DNA of 40,063 bases from Flavobacteriaceae bacterium (GTDB lineage: Bacteria; Bacteroidota; Bacteroidia; Flavobacteriales; Flavobacteriaceae): NCBI GenBank assembly GCA_016780065.1, contig JADHML010000009.1, positions 1 through 40,063 of the forward strand. The letters are read 5' to 3'. Position 1 is the stretch's first letter, and the number at the start of each line of letters is the position of its first letter. The notes below the pieces were generated by a model. That model had not been told where the DNA came from, did not search any database, and saw nothing but the letters and a program-made list of their open reading frames with translations. This document shows, one piece after another, positions 16,560-24,401 of the stretch. A program made the position numbers and the translations under genes.

Positions 16560-17213
16560 ATGAAAAACACAAGTAATTATTCTTCCCTTCGTAAAAATTA
16601 CCAGTCTTCAGAGTTGTTAGAATCTGAAATTCCTGGAGACCCTATAACGCTTTTTAATCAGTGGTTTGATGAAGTTTCTTCTAAGGGTGGGGTTGCTGAA
16701 ACCAATGCAATGACTTTGAGCACATCAGATTCTAGCGGAGCTCCCCAATCTAGAGTGGTCTTGCTCAAACATATTGATCAAGGTGATTTTGTGTTTTTTA
16801 CTAATTACAACAGCGCAAAAGGATCGGCAATTTCTCAAAACCCACAGGTGTGTTTGTCTTTTTACTGGCCTAATTTAGAACGCCAAGTGATTGTCACTGG
16901 AATTGCAGAGTCTGTAGATGAATTTGCTTCGGATGCATATTTTAAAGAACGTCCACGAGGCAGTCAGATTGGTGCTCATGTTTCAGAACAAAGCAGTCCT
17001 ATCCAGAACCGTGATTTTTTAGATAACAAACTAGCTGAATTAGAAAGATTTTACAAAAACAAATTGATTCCCAGACCCAAACATTGGGGTGGTTACAAGG
17101 TCATTCCAAAAACCATTGAATTCTGGCAGGGGAGACCCAATAGACTACACGATCGAATCCTATTTTCATTGAACAAGAATGATCAATGGACTTTTAAGCG
17201 ACTTTCCCCATGA
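16560..17213 (+). CDS. pdxH: Pyridoxamine 5'-phosphate oxidase
   Basis: FMN-dependent oxidase that makes pyridoxal phosphate from PNP or PMP. Seen: PQSRVVLLKHID (FMN phosphate contacts), FVFFTNYNSAKG (FMN/PLP pocket), RQVIVTGIAE, and the C-terminal signature FWQGRPNRLHDR. At 217 residues it matches the E. coli enzyme. It follows rnz after 21 bases and overlaps the sixA-like gene by 4 bases (ATGA). PLP made here would serve, among others, the two PLP enzymes at 11035-13361, though there is no direct evidence of co-regulation. Confidence 0.96.
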   Translation: MKNTSNYSSLRKNYQSSELLESEIPGDPITLFNQWFDEVSSKGGVAETNAMTLSTSDSSGAPQSRVVLLKHIDQGDFVFFTNYNSAKGSAISQNPQVCLSFYWPNLERQVIVTGIAESVDEFASDAYFKERPRGSQIGAHVSEQSSPIQNRDFLDNKLAELERFYKNKLIPRPKHWGGYKVIPKTIEFWQGRPNRLHDRILFSLNKNDQWTFKRLSP

Positions 17214-17692
17214 AAACATGGGTTATGATGCGTCATGCCAAATCCTCATGGGCTTTTGATCTTCCGGACAGAGAACGCCCCCTGACTGAAAGGGGAGCTC
17301 GAGACGCATCCCTCGTTGGTGAGCGATTAAGTACAATGAATTTTAAATTTGATAAAGTCTGCTCGAGTCCTGCCAAAAGAGCTTTTGATACAGCGTTGCT
17401 TGTCACGAGTTCCTTAGGAATCGATACTACCTCTATTGAGCTCGAAGAGAAGTTATATGATTTTTCAGGAAATCAAGTATTAAACTTTATTCACTCTCAA
17501 GAAGAAAGCTTATCAAACATCATCACTTTTGGCCATAACAATGCTTGTTTGTATCTAGCAAAAACCCTGGGCAGGTACAATCTTGACAATCTACCCACGG
17601 CAACTGCAGTGATTTTTCGATTTGATGTATCTTTATGGAGTCAAATTACCGACTGTGAATGCAGTGTGATAATTCCAAAAAAGATTCGTTAA
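17210..17692 (+). CDS. SixA-like histidine phosphatase
   Basis: Short histidine-phosphatase-superfamily protein of 160 residues. The catalytic RHAKSSW motif sits at about residues 8-14, followed by RERPLTERGARDA with its second phosphate-binding Arg; the C-terminal half supplies FGHNNACL with the second catalytic His. SixA of E. coli dephosphorylates phosphohistidine on signalling or phosphotransfer proteins. Its position immediately before ppk1 (no gap) suggests a link with polyphosphate metabolism, which is inference; PPK1 itself works through a phosphohistidine. Confidence 0.85.
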   Translation: MKTWVMMRHAKSSWAFDLPDRERPLTERGARDASLVGERLSTMNFKFDKVCSSPAKRAFDTALLVTSSLGIDTTSIELEEKLYDFSGNQVLNFIHSQEESLSNIITFGHNNACLYLAKTLGRYNLDNLPTATAVIFRFDVSLWSQITDCECSVIIPKKIR

Positions 17693-19759
17693 ATGCCAAA
17701 AAATCAGTTCGTAAATAGAGAAATCAGTTGGTTGGATTTTAATGCACGTGTTTTACAAGAAGCGCAAGACCCGAATGTCCCCCTGATTGAACGTTTGCGT
17801 TTTGTGGGTATTTTCTCAAACAATCTCGATGAATTTTTTAAGGTTCGCTATGCAACCGTCAAACGCATTGCTCGGGCTGAACAAAGACATGGTAAAATTT
17901 TTGGAGAACATTCAGCTGAAGACCTGTTGCAAGAGATTACTCAAAAAACCATCACACTTCAACAAAACAGTTTGGATACCCTGAACAGTATCATGACTGA
18001 ACTTTCTAAGGAAAACATATTTTTTGTAAATGAAACCCAGATTACCGAACAACAAAAAGGATTTGTTAACACTTACTTTAATGAGCAAGTAGGCCCTGCC
18101 TTAATTACATTGATACTCAACGATCTTAAAACGATCTCTCACCTAAACGACCAAAATGCTTTTTTGGCGGTTCGTTTTGAGCTCGATAAAGAGAAACACC
18201 CATTTGACGATTCTGTACAATACGCTCTTATAGAGATCCCTTCTTCCATTCAGCGCTTTGTGGTTTTGCCTTCCGAAGGAAGTTCTACATATGTGATGAT
18301 GTTGGACGACCTAATACGTTTTCAATTAGAATCCATTTTTGGAGTGTTTGATTATACAAAGATTGAGGCTCATATGATAAAATTTAGTCGTGATGCCGAA
18401 CTCGATTTAGATGACGATCTAAGTAAAAGTTACATAGAAAAAGTAGCTGAAAGTGTTAAAGAACGATCAGAAGGTGAGCCCGTTCGCTTTGTGTATGACA
18501 AACAAATCGGTCAAGACACATTGTCCTTGTTGCTTTCACGAATGGAAATTGACACTCATGACAGTATAATCCCAGGAGGTAGATACCACAACAGACGTGA
18601 TTATATTAAGTTTCCTAACCTTGGGAGAAAAGACTTACTATACAGCCCCAAAACACCCTTATTAGCACCCGATTTTGATTTAAATAAGAGTATCTTATCT
18701 CAAGTAGCAGTCAAAGACCATCTTATCCACACTCCTTACCATACCTTTACCTATGTAGTCAAGTTTTTACGTGAGGCGGCCATAGATCCTAAGGTAAAAA
18801 GTGTTTATATCACAATTTATAGGTTGTCAAAAATCTCCAATGTTGCAAGTTCTCTTATTCAAGCTGCCCGTAATGGCAAGCGAGTTACAGTCCAAATAGA
18901 ACTTCAAGCTCGCTTTGATGAGGCGGCCAATATTCAGTATGCTGAAATTATGAAAAAGGAAGGCATACGTTTGATTTTTGGTGTCCCTGGTCTAAAAGTA
19001 CATGCCAAAATTTGTTTGGTTCAACGTAAGGAAGGAGACAAGTTGAAACGTTATGGTTTTATTAGTACGGGTAATTTTAACGAATCTACTGCCAAGCTCT
19101 ACACAGATTACACTCTTTTTACTGCCCACCAATCTATTTTAAGAGAAATTGGCAAAGTTTTCGATTTTTTAGAAGCGAGTTATCAGGTGAAAAAGTATAA
19201 GCACTTAGTGACTTCTCCCCATCATAGTTCATTGTATTTTCAATCATTAATTATGAATGAAATACAAAATGCCAAGGCGGGTCGTCCTTCGTCTATTAAA
19301 ATCAAGCTTAACAGCATCACCAATTACCCAATGGTTGAATCTTTGTATGAAGCCAGCAGAGCAGGGGTAAAGATACAGCTCATCGTTCGTGGCGTTTGCT
19401 GTTTGATACCTGGTGTTAAAGGGCAAAGCGAAAACATAGAAGTTATAAGTGTAGTCGATCGTTATCTAGAACACACACGTCTACTTATTTTTGAAAATGA
19501 CGGAAACCCGAGAGTGTTTATTTCCTCTGCAGATTGGATGACACGCAATCTACACAATAGAGTTGAGGTGTCTTGTCCTATCTATGACAATGACATCAAA
19601 GATCAACTCATAGAAACCTTTGACATATGTTGGCAAGACAATGTAAAAGCACGCCTTGTAAACACCACCAATAACAACGAATATAGGTCTAATAAAAAAC
19701 CCAAAACACGAACACAAGAAGCGTTGTATGTTTATTATAAACAAAAATTAGATTCGTGA
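17693..19759 (+). CDS. ppk1: Polyphosphate kinase 1
   Basis: Makes inorganic polyphosphate from ATP through a phosphohistidine. The catalytic His437 lies in GLKVHAKICL, matching E. coli His435; GFISTGNFNESTAKLYTDYT and the second phospholipase-D-like half (SADWMTRNLHNRVE) complete the active site. The N-terminal domain begins FVNREISWLDFN, characteristic of PPK1. At 688 residues it is the usual length. It directly follows the sixA-like gene and overlaps ppx by 4 bases, giving a synthesis-plus-degradation operon. Confidence 0.97.
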   Translation: MPKNQFVNREISWLDFNARVLQEAQDPNVPLIERLRFVGIFSNNLDEFFKVRYATVKRIARAEQRHGKIFGEHSAEDLLQEITQKTITLQQNSLDTLNSIMTELSKENIFFVNETQITEQQKGFVNTYFNEQVGPALITLILNDLKTISHLNDQNAFLAVRFELDKEKHPFDDSVQYALIEIPSSIQRFVVLPSEGSSTYVMMLDDLIRFQLESIFGVFDYTKIEAHMIKFSRDAELDLDDDLSKSYIEKVAESVKERSEGEPVRFVYDKQIGQDTLSLLLSRMEIDTHDSIIPGGRYHNRRDYIKFPNLGRKDLLYSPKTPLLAPDFDLNKSILSQVAVKDHLIHTPYHTFTYVVKFLREAAIDPKVKSVYITIYRLSKISNVASSLIQAARNGKRVTVQIELQARFDEAANIQYAEIMKKEGIRLIFGVPGLKVHAKICLVQRKEGDKLKRYGFISTGNFNESTAKLYTDYTLFTAHQSILREIGKVFDFLEASYQVKKYKHLVTSPHHSSLYFQSLIMNEIQNAKAGRPSSIKIKLNSITNYPMVESLYEASRAGVKIQLIVRGVCCLIPGVKGQSENIEVISVVDRYLEHTRLLIFENDGNPRVFISSADWMTRNLHNRVEVSCPIYDNDIKDQLIETFDICWQDNVKARLVNTTNNNEYRSNKKPKTRTQEALYVYYKQKLDS

Positions 19760-20643
19760 AAGTCAAAAAATATGCTGCCATAGACATAGGCTCCAATGCA
19801 GTCCGTTTGTTAATTTGTAACATTATTGAACAGAAGGGAAAGCCTACTGTATTCTCGAAAAACGCCATCATACGTGTTCCCATTCGTTTGGGAGCAGATT
19901 CTTTTGTGTTTGGTGAGATTGGGGAGGAAAACCAACAACGTATGATAGATGCCATGCATGCCTATAAGTTGTTGATGAAAGTACATGGAGTTTCGCAATA
20001 TCTAGCCTATGCAACTTCTGCCTTGAGAGAGGCAAACAATGGACATCAGTTTGTCGATCGAGTTCAAAAGGCTACTGGAATGAACATCGAAATTATTGAT
20101 GGTCAACGTGAGGCTGAAATTATAGCCTCAACCGATTTGTACTCGGTATTAAAACCCAACAAAAACTATCTATTTGTAGACGTAGGAGGAGGCAGTACTG
20201 AATTGACAGTTTATAGCAAAGGAGAGATTTTAATCTCTAAATCTTTTAAACTTGGCACAGTTCGTTTATTAAAAAAAATGGTTAGTAAACAGGTTTGGGA
20301 TGACTATCAATCTTGGATAGAAACACACACAAACGGATTAAACAATTTTTCCATTCTAGGCTCAGGGGGTACTATTAACACACTGTTTAAATTGTCTGGA
20401 CATAAACTTGGTAAACCATTGTCCTTAGGTTATGTTGAAAAACAGTACAACACTTTAAAAAAGATGAGCCGTAAAAAGATGATGACTCGTCTTAAACTAA
20501 ACCCTGACAGAGCAGATGTCATTGTACAAGCAACTCATATTTATCTATTGGCTATGCAGCATGCAAATGCTTCTAAAATTCATGTGCCTAAAGTGGGCTT
20601 GGCAGATGGTATGGTAAAATATATGTATAAAAAAATGGGTTAG
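19756..20643 (+). CDS. ppx: Exopolyphosphatase / guanosine pentaphosphatase family
   Basis: ASKHA-fold phosphatase of 295 residues. Phosphate-1 loop AAIDIGSNAVRLLI at the N-terminus, the Glu-containing REAEII near 115 as catalytic base region, and phosphate-2 loop FVDVGGGSTEL near 142-152. It lacks the C-terminal HD-like extension of the E. coli Ppx (513 residues), so it is the short two-domain form. GTG start overlapping the ppk1 stop (GTGA) indicates coupling. It probably degrades polyphosphate; pppGpp hydrolysis is possible. Its stop overlaps that of miaE by 4 bases tail to tail. Confidence 0.93.
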   Translation: MKVKKYAAIDIGSNAVRLLICNIIEQKGKPTVFSKNAIIRVPIRLGADSFVFGEIGEENQQRMIDAMHAYKLLMKVHGVSQYLAYATSALREANNGHQFVDRVQKATGMNIEIIDGQREAEIIASTDLYSVLKPNKNYLFVDVGGGSTELTVYSKGEILISKSFKLGTVRLLKKMVSKQVWDDYQSWIETHTNGLNNFSILGSGGTINTLFKLSGHKLGKPLSLGYVEKQYNTLKKMSRKKMMTRLKLNPDRADVIVQATHIYLLAMQHANASKIHVPKVGLADGMVKYMYKKMG

Positions 20644-21224
20644 CCATGCATGGTCTCCTTTACGCCCAGATTTTTCATTAAATGAGCCTCGAATTCTAAT
20701 AAGTTATTCCACTTTTTATCAACGATATTTCTTTGATTGTATCGGCGAGCAAAACCCAAAAACAAACTATAGTGATTGGCCTCGCTAACCATAAGTTTTC
20801 GATAAAAGTCAGCAAGTTCTTTGTCTGGTAATTGTTCTGAAAGTAGACGAAAACGTTCACAGCTACGTGCCTCAATTAGAGCGGCATATAAAAGTTTGTG
20901 TGTTAAATGATCTTCTCTGCTACCTCCTTTTGGAAAAAACTGCATGAGCTGATTGACATATTCATCTTTTCGTTCTCTTCCCAATGACCAGCCACGTTTG
21001 ACAATTTTGTCATGTACCATTTTAAAATGACTCATCTCTTCTTTAACCAAATCGGTCATGGCTTGAACAAGTTCGCTTTTTTCTGGAAAACTAATAATTA
21101 ATGAGATTGCTGTACTTGCTGCCTTTTGCTCACAATAGGCATGATCTGTAAGTATCTCCCGAATATTTTTTTCAACGATGTTGACCCATCGAGGGTCTGT
21201 AGGTAATTTTAATCCAAGCATCAT
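20640..21224 (-). CDS. miaE: tRNA 2-methylthio-N6-isopentenyladenosine hydroxylase
   Basis: Diiron monooxygenase that hydroxylates the isopentenyl group at tRNA position 37. The four-helix iron ligands are visible: Glu/His in DHAYCEQKAA, EEMSHF, then EARSCERF and EANHY, the two E-x2-H type pairs of ferritin-like proteins. At 194 residues it is near the family norm. It starts with tandem ATG codons whose first overlaps the dnaX stop (ATGA), so it is coupled to dnaX. Confidence 0.92.
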   Translation of the reverse strand: MMLGLKLPTDPRWVNIVEKNIREILTDHAYCEQKAASTAISLIISFPEKSELVQAMTDLVKEEMSHFKMVHDKIVKRGWSLGRERKDEYVNQLMQFFPKGGSREDHLTHKLLYAALIEARSCERFRLLSEQLPDKELADFYRKLMVSEANHYSLFLGFARRYNQRNIVDKKWNNLLEFEAHLMKNLGVKETMHG

Positions 21225-22957
21225 AAATCTAAATCAAATTCTTTTCTAAACTCATCAACAAGCGGATTGATGGCTACAAGTTGATCATATTTATCCTTAG
21301 GCGTATAAATAAATTTTTTATCTTCTTTAAGATCTACATGAATCTTAAGACTTAAGGTGTCGTTCTTAAGTTGTTCACCCAAAAACAACATAATATCCCT
21401 TTTCTCGCGTTCAAGTTCTTTTTTATTGGTGTTATTAGGAAATGTTAAGTGAATCTCATTTACGTTTTTTAGTCTCGGGGTATCCAATTTCAATAAGGCA
21501 ACAAGATTATGAGCTCCTTTTTTTTCTTGTTCTTTGATGCTAAGAGACCATATTTTTTCTAATTCCTCTTGCGAAAACTTTTCCTCTCTTTTTGGTTGAA
21601 CAGCTGAACCCTGTTTTTGATTTTCAAACTCTTTTTTGAGTTTGATGCTTGAGAGAGATAAACCCGATACACCTTTGTGTTTTATATCTATTTTTAAGCT
21701 AGGTGATTGTTCTTCAGGTTCTTTGTCAAGATCGTCAGTTTTGGTGTCAACTTCCTTTTTGTTAAGTTGATTGGACTCTGGCTCTGAAACCACTGGGGGT
21801 TCTATATCGTTCTTATGATATTGTTTAACTTCTTTTTTTTGGGGTTCTTTTTCTTTTTCCTCTAAAGAGGGAGGTTTTATGTAGGGTTCAGTCTTTTTTT
21901 TTTCGTCATTAACAGAAGCGATTTGCATGAGGCACAACTCGACTAATAGACGTTGGTTTTTTGAGCTTTTATAATTTAGATCACAGTCATTGGAAAGTTC
22001 CAAGGCCTTCTCAAGAAAATATAGACTTGCATTTTTACTTTGACTAAGGTATTTTGCTTTGGTTGTCTCTGCCACCTCTAAAAGCTCTATGGTTTCTTCA
22101 TTTTTAGCCATCCACAAATCCCTCAAATGACTTCCGAGTCCAGTGATAAAGTGGTGCCCATCAAATCCTTTGCTCAATACCTGATCAAATACCAAGATTG
22201 AAGCTCTAATATTGCCCTCAATGAGGTGGTCTGTGATGTTTATAAATGTGTCAAAATCAAGAATATTTAGATTAATAGACACACTTTGGGCGGTAATTTT
22301 ATTTCCTGAAAAACTTACAATTCGATCAAAAATCGAAAGAGCATCTCTCATGGCACCATCTGCCTTTTGAGCAATAAGCTGGAGGGCTTCTTCTTCAGCT
22401 TCTATGTTTTCTTCTTTTGCGATATGGGATAAATGATTTTTTGCATCTGTAATTCCGATACGTTTAAAATCAAAAATTTGACATCTCGAAAGAATCGTTG
22501 GAATGATCTTATGTTTTTCTGTGGTAGCCAATATGAAAATTGCATGAGCAGGAGGTTCCTCTAGAGTTTTTAAAAACGCATTAAAGGCTGCTTGAGATAA
22601 CATGTGTACCTCATCAATGATATAAACCTTGAATTTCCCGATTTGAGGGGGGATGCGTACCTGATCTATTAAATTTCGTATATCCTCAACAGAGTTATTC
22701 GAAGCAGCATCGAGTTCAAATATATTGAAAGCAAAATCGTTTTGGGTATCAATACCATCTTGAATATTGATTTTCTTAGCTAGAATACGAGCACACGTAG
22801 TTTTGCCTACTCCACGAGGACCACAAAACAACAACGCTTGAGCCAAATGATTTTGCTCTATGGCATTTTCTAAAGTTTGAGTAATCGCATGTTGACCAAC
22901 AACGTCCCCAAATTTTTGAGGTCTATATTTTAAAGCAGATACAACAAATGGCTCCAT
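21221..22957 (-). CDS. dnaX: DNA polymerase III subunit gamma/tau
   Basis: Clamp-loader ATPase and replisome organiser. Walker A GPRGVGKTT at 46-54, Walker B DEVH at 115-118, sensor ATTE at 144-147 and the arginine-finger SRC at 157-159. The zinc module between Walker A and B has lost its cysteines (none between about 62 and 85). A Lys/Glu/Pro-rich linker begins near 350, followed by a C-terminal domain with FSQEELEKIWSL typical of Bacteroidota tau. An A10 run at codons 352-355 could create a short gamma form; see the separate entry. 578 residues; ATG start, with a -7 box 7 bases upstream. Confidence 0.96.
   Translation of the reverse strand: MEPFVVSALKYRPQKFGDVVGQHAITQTLENAIEQNHLAQALLFCGPRGVGKTTCARILAKKINIQDGIDTQNDFAFNIFELDAASNNSVEDIRNLIDQVRIPPQIGKFKVYIIDEVHMLSQAAFNAFLKTLEEPPAHAIFILATTEKHKIIPTILSRCQIFDFKRIGITDAKNHLSHIAKEENIEAEEEALQLIAQKADGAMRDALSIFDRIVSFSGNKITAQSVSINLNILDFDTFINITDHLIEGNIRASILVFDQVLSKGFDGHHFITGLGSHLRDLWMAKNEETIELLEVAETTKAKYLSQSKNASLYFLEKALELSNDCDLNYKSSKNQRLLVELCLMQIASVNDEKKKTEPYIKPPSLEEKEKEPQKKEVKQYHKNDIEPPVVSEPESNQLNKKEVDTKTDDLDKEPEEQSPSLKIDIKHKGVSGLSLSSIKLKKEFENQKQGSAVQPKREEKFSQEELEKIWSLSIKEQEKKGAHNLVALLKLDTPRLKNVNEIHLTFPNNTNKKELEREKRDIMLFLGEQLKNDTLSLKIHVDLKEDKKFIYTPKDKYDQLVAINPLVDEFRKEFDLDL
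21888..21904 (-). other. Candidate dnaX slippage / frameshift site
   Basis: On the coding strand GAA AAA AAA AAG (codons 352-355) contains ten A in a row and ends in the E. coli-type slippery heptamer A AAA AAG. A -1 shift, or one extra A in the mRNA, gives GAC TGA (stop at 21890-21888) and a 356-residue product; loss of one A gives a stop after residue 359. E. coli uses ribosomal frameshifting and Thermus uses transcript slippage on A9 at the equivalent place. No SD-like stimulator lies just upstream and only a weak hairpin downstream, so transcript slippage is more likely. Confidence 0.55.
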
Positions 22958-22963
22958 ATGTCA

Positions 22964-22971
22964 CAAATATA
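22964..22971 (-). promoter_or_regulatory. -7 promoter element of dnaX
   Basis: TATATTTG on the minus strand, ending 6 bases before the dnaX ATG. This would give a leaderless or nearly leaderless mRNA. The element is divergent from the rnpB promoter about 60 bases away. Confidence 0.55.
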
Positions 22972-23030
22972 TCAATATTGAACGGGATTTTATGTTGTTT
23001 ATAAAGATGGTTTTGAACAACATTTTGTCT

Positions 23031-23038
23031 TACTTTTG
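23031..23038 (+). promoter_or_regulatory. -7 promoter element of rnpB
   Basis: TACTTTTG matches TAnnTTTG and ends 4 bases before the mature RNase P RNA 5' end inferred from helix P1, the expected spacing for a transcript that starts at its mature end. A TTTTG at 23011-23015 could be a -33 box with a short spacer. Confidence 0.65.
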
Positions 23039-23042
23039 CCAC

Positions 23043-23333
23043 GCAGGCCTCCTTACCGCTTTGTTTCAGGCAAAGAGGAAAGTCCGGACACCAAAGCGCA
23101 GTATAGCGGGTAACGCCCGTCGCTTTACCTTAAAAGTAAAGTAGGACCAGTGCAACAGAAAGCAAGTACAGTTCGGCTGTAGTGAAATCAGGTAAACTCT
23201 ATACGGTGAAACGTCAAATATACCAACGCTTGAGGGTAGCGCGCCCAAGTTGGCGGGTAGGCGGTTAGAGCCCATTAGCAATGATGGGCCTAGATCAATG
23301 GTAAGGCACGACAGAATCCGGCTTATGGCCTGC
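23043..23333 (+). ncRNA. rnpB: RNase P RNA (class A)
   Basis: Catalytic RNA that removes tRNA 5' leaders. Seen: the conserved core GAGGAAAGTCCGGACACC near 23071-23089, the universally conserved ACAGAATCCGGCTTA near 23310-23325, AGTGCAACAGAAAGCAAG in the P10-P12 region, and closing helix P1 formed by GCAGGCC (23043-23049) with GGCCTGC (23327-23333). About 291 nt, slightly short for class A. A TTTTT follows P1 and probably ends transcription. Ends were set from helix P1 and may be off by a few bases. Open reading frames over it are not genes. Confidence 0.96.
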
Positions 23334-23336
23334 TTT

Positions 23337-23756
23337 TTATTTATTTGTTGGACCAATAATTTCCGTAAAAAAATCATCATTTGCCTCCCAAAGTTCGATC
23401 GCATTTCCTTCTGGATCGAGAATGTGGACAAATTTTCCATACGGGTACTTCGATATTTCGTCAATGACCGTAACACCGCTTTCCTGTAATTCCTCTAGGA
23501 TGGCTTCTAAGTCATCCACCCGATAGTTTATCATAAAATTTTTCTTAGATGGCCAGAAATAATCTGTTTGACTCGACAATGCAGACCATAAAAAATAATT
23601 AATCTGTTCAGGATCGTTAGCGTTTCTGAATTCAAAAGATGATCCATAATGGTTTAAGTGAAATCCTAGTGTGTCCCTATACCAAGCACGTAAGGTATCA
23701 GGCTTTTTGGCTTTGAAGAATACACCACCAATGCCAATGACTTTGGGTTTACTCAT
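23337..23756 (-). CDS. VOC / glyoxalase-like protein
   Basis: 139-residue vicinal-oxygen-chelate fold protein with two beta-alpha-beta-beta-beta repeats: first half IGGVFFKAKKPDTLRAWYRDTLGFHL, second half ending GKFVHILDPEGNAIELWE. The terminal Glu of IELWE is the usual metal ligand. Such proteins act as dioxygenases, lyases, resistance proteins or chaperone-like binders, and the substrate cannot be told from sequence. Its stop codon abuts the rnpB 3' end, so its transcript may run into rnpB antisense. It lies 30 bases after wbqC and may be the last gene of that run. Confidence 0.88.
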   Translation of the reverse strand: MSKPKVIGIGGVFFKAKKPDTLRAWYRDTLGFHLNHYGSSFEFRNANDPEQINYFLWSALSSQTDYFWPSKKNFMINYRVDDLEAILEELQESGVTVIDEISKYPYGKFVHILDPEGNAIELWEANDDFFTEIIGPTNK

Positions 23757-23786
23757 TTGGGGCTATTTTGGTCAAAGTTACACAAT

Positions 23787-24401
23787 CTATACAGAGCGCA
23801 AAAGTGCCACGCTCCCTGGACCTTCATTAAAAAGAAGATCAAAAATACTCATGTTGGGAATAAAACCATTTTTTCCTGAAAACACTTGTGTGTATTTAGG
23901 AGTTGTTACAGGGATTTTTTCTTTTGCGTTCGCCCAACTTCGTGCATCTTTTTGTTGTGTTAGATTCTTATTGTAAGAGAGTGTGGTGTCTTTTGGATAG
24001 TGAATATCCAATAGATCAGCAATCGTCTGATTAACTTTTGTGTTAAATGTCATCAGACGTTCAAACGACTCTGTGTAGAGTGGGCTGATGTCATCTTCGT
24101 AATATTCAAAAAAAGGAGACGATCTATAGGCAGTTTGAAGGGTTCTCCAGTGTTGTTTTTGCCATGGGAATTCGTTGGCTATTTCCACTTCTGAATACTT
24201 CTGATGTCCTTTGTGACCCAAGTGTTTGATCGGAATACTTAACATCTGCTTTCCGTTCGCCCCGTGGATATAAGTGCGGTTACGATAAGTCTGTTTGTCA
24301 TAGTGGTCGTGAACTTCCCAAATGACGTTTTTCCCTTTTGCCAAAGGCACCCAATAAGCTAGAGGAGAGGCATATGCTATGGGTAGTACAATGGTACTCA
24401 T
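23787..24401 (-). CDS. WbqC-like family protein
   Basis: 204-residue soluble protein resembling the WbqC family (PF08889-type), with LPIAYASPLAYWVPLAKGK at the N-terminus, YRNRTYIHGANGKQMLSIPIK and the Trp/His-rich PWQKQHWRTLQTAYRSSPFFEYY. Some members are encoded in O-antigen loci, but the biochemical role is unsettled. Its ATG overlaps the lepB stop (ATGA), and a lepB-wbqC pairing is, as I recall, common in flavobacteria, so it is co-expressed with the signal peptidase. Confidence 0.85.
   Translation of the reverse strand: MSTIVLPIAYASPLAYWVPLAKGKNVIWEVHDHYDKQTYRNRTYIHGANGKQMLSIPIKHLGHKGHQKYSEVEIANEFPWQKQHWRTLQTAYRSSPFFEYYEDDISPLYTESFERLMTFNTKVNQTIADLLDIHYPKDTTLSYNKNLTQQKDARSWANAKEKIPVTTPKYTQVFSGKNGFIPNMSIFDLLFNEGPGSVALLRSV

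Noticed and set aside
23066-23489. Open frames on both strands over the RNase P RNA.
   Set aside because: The RNA's conserved core and P1 helix explain the sequence, and the peptides show no coherent domain.
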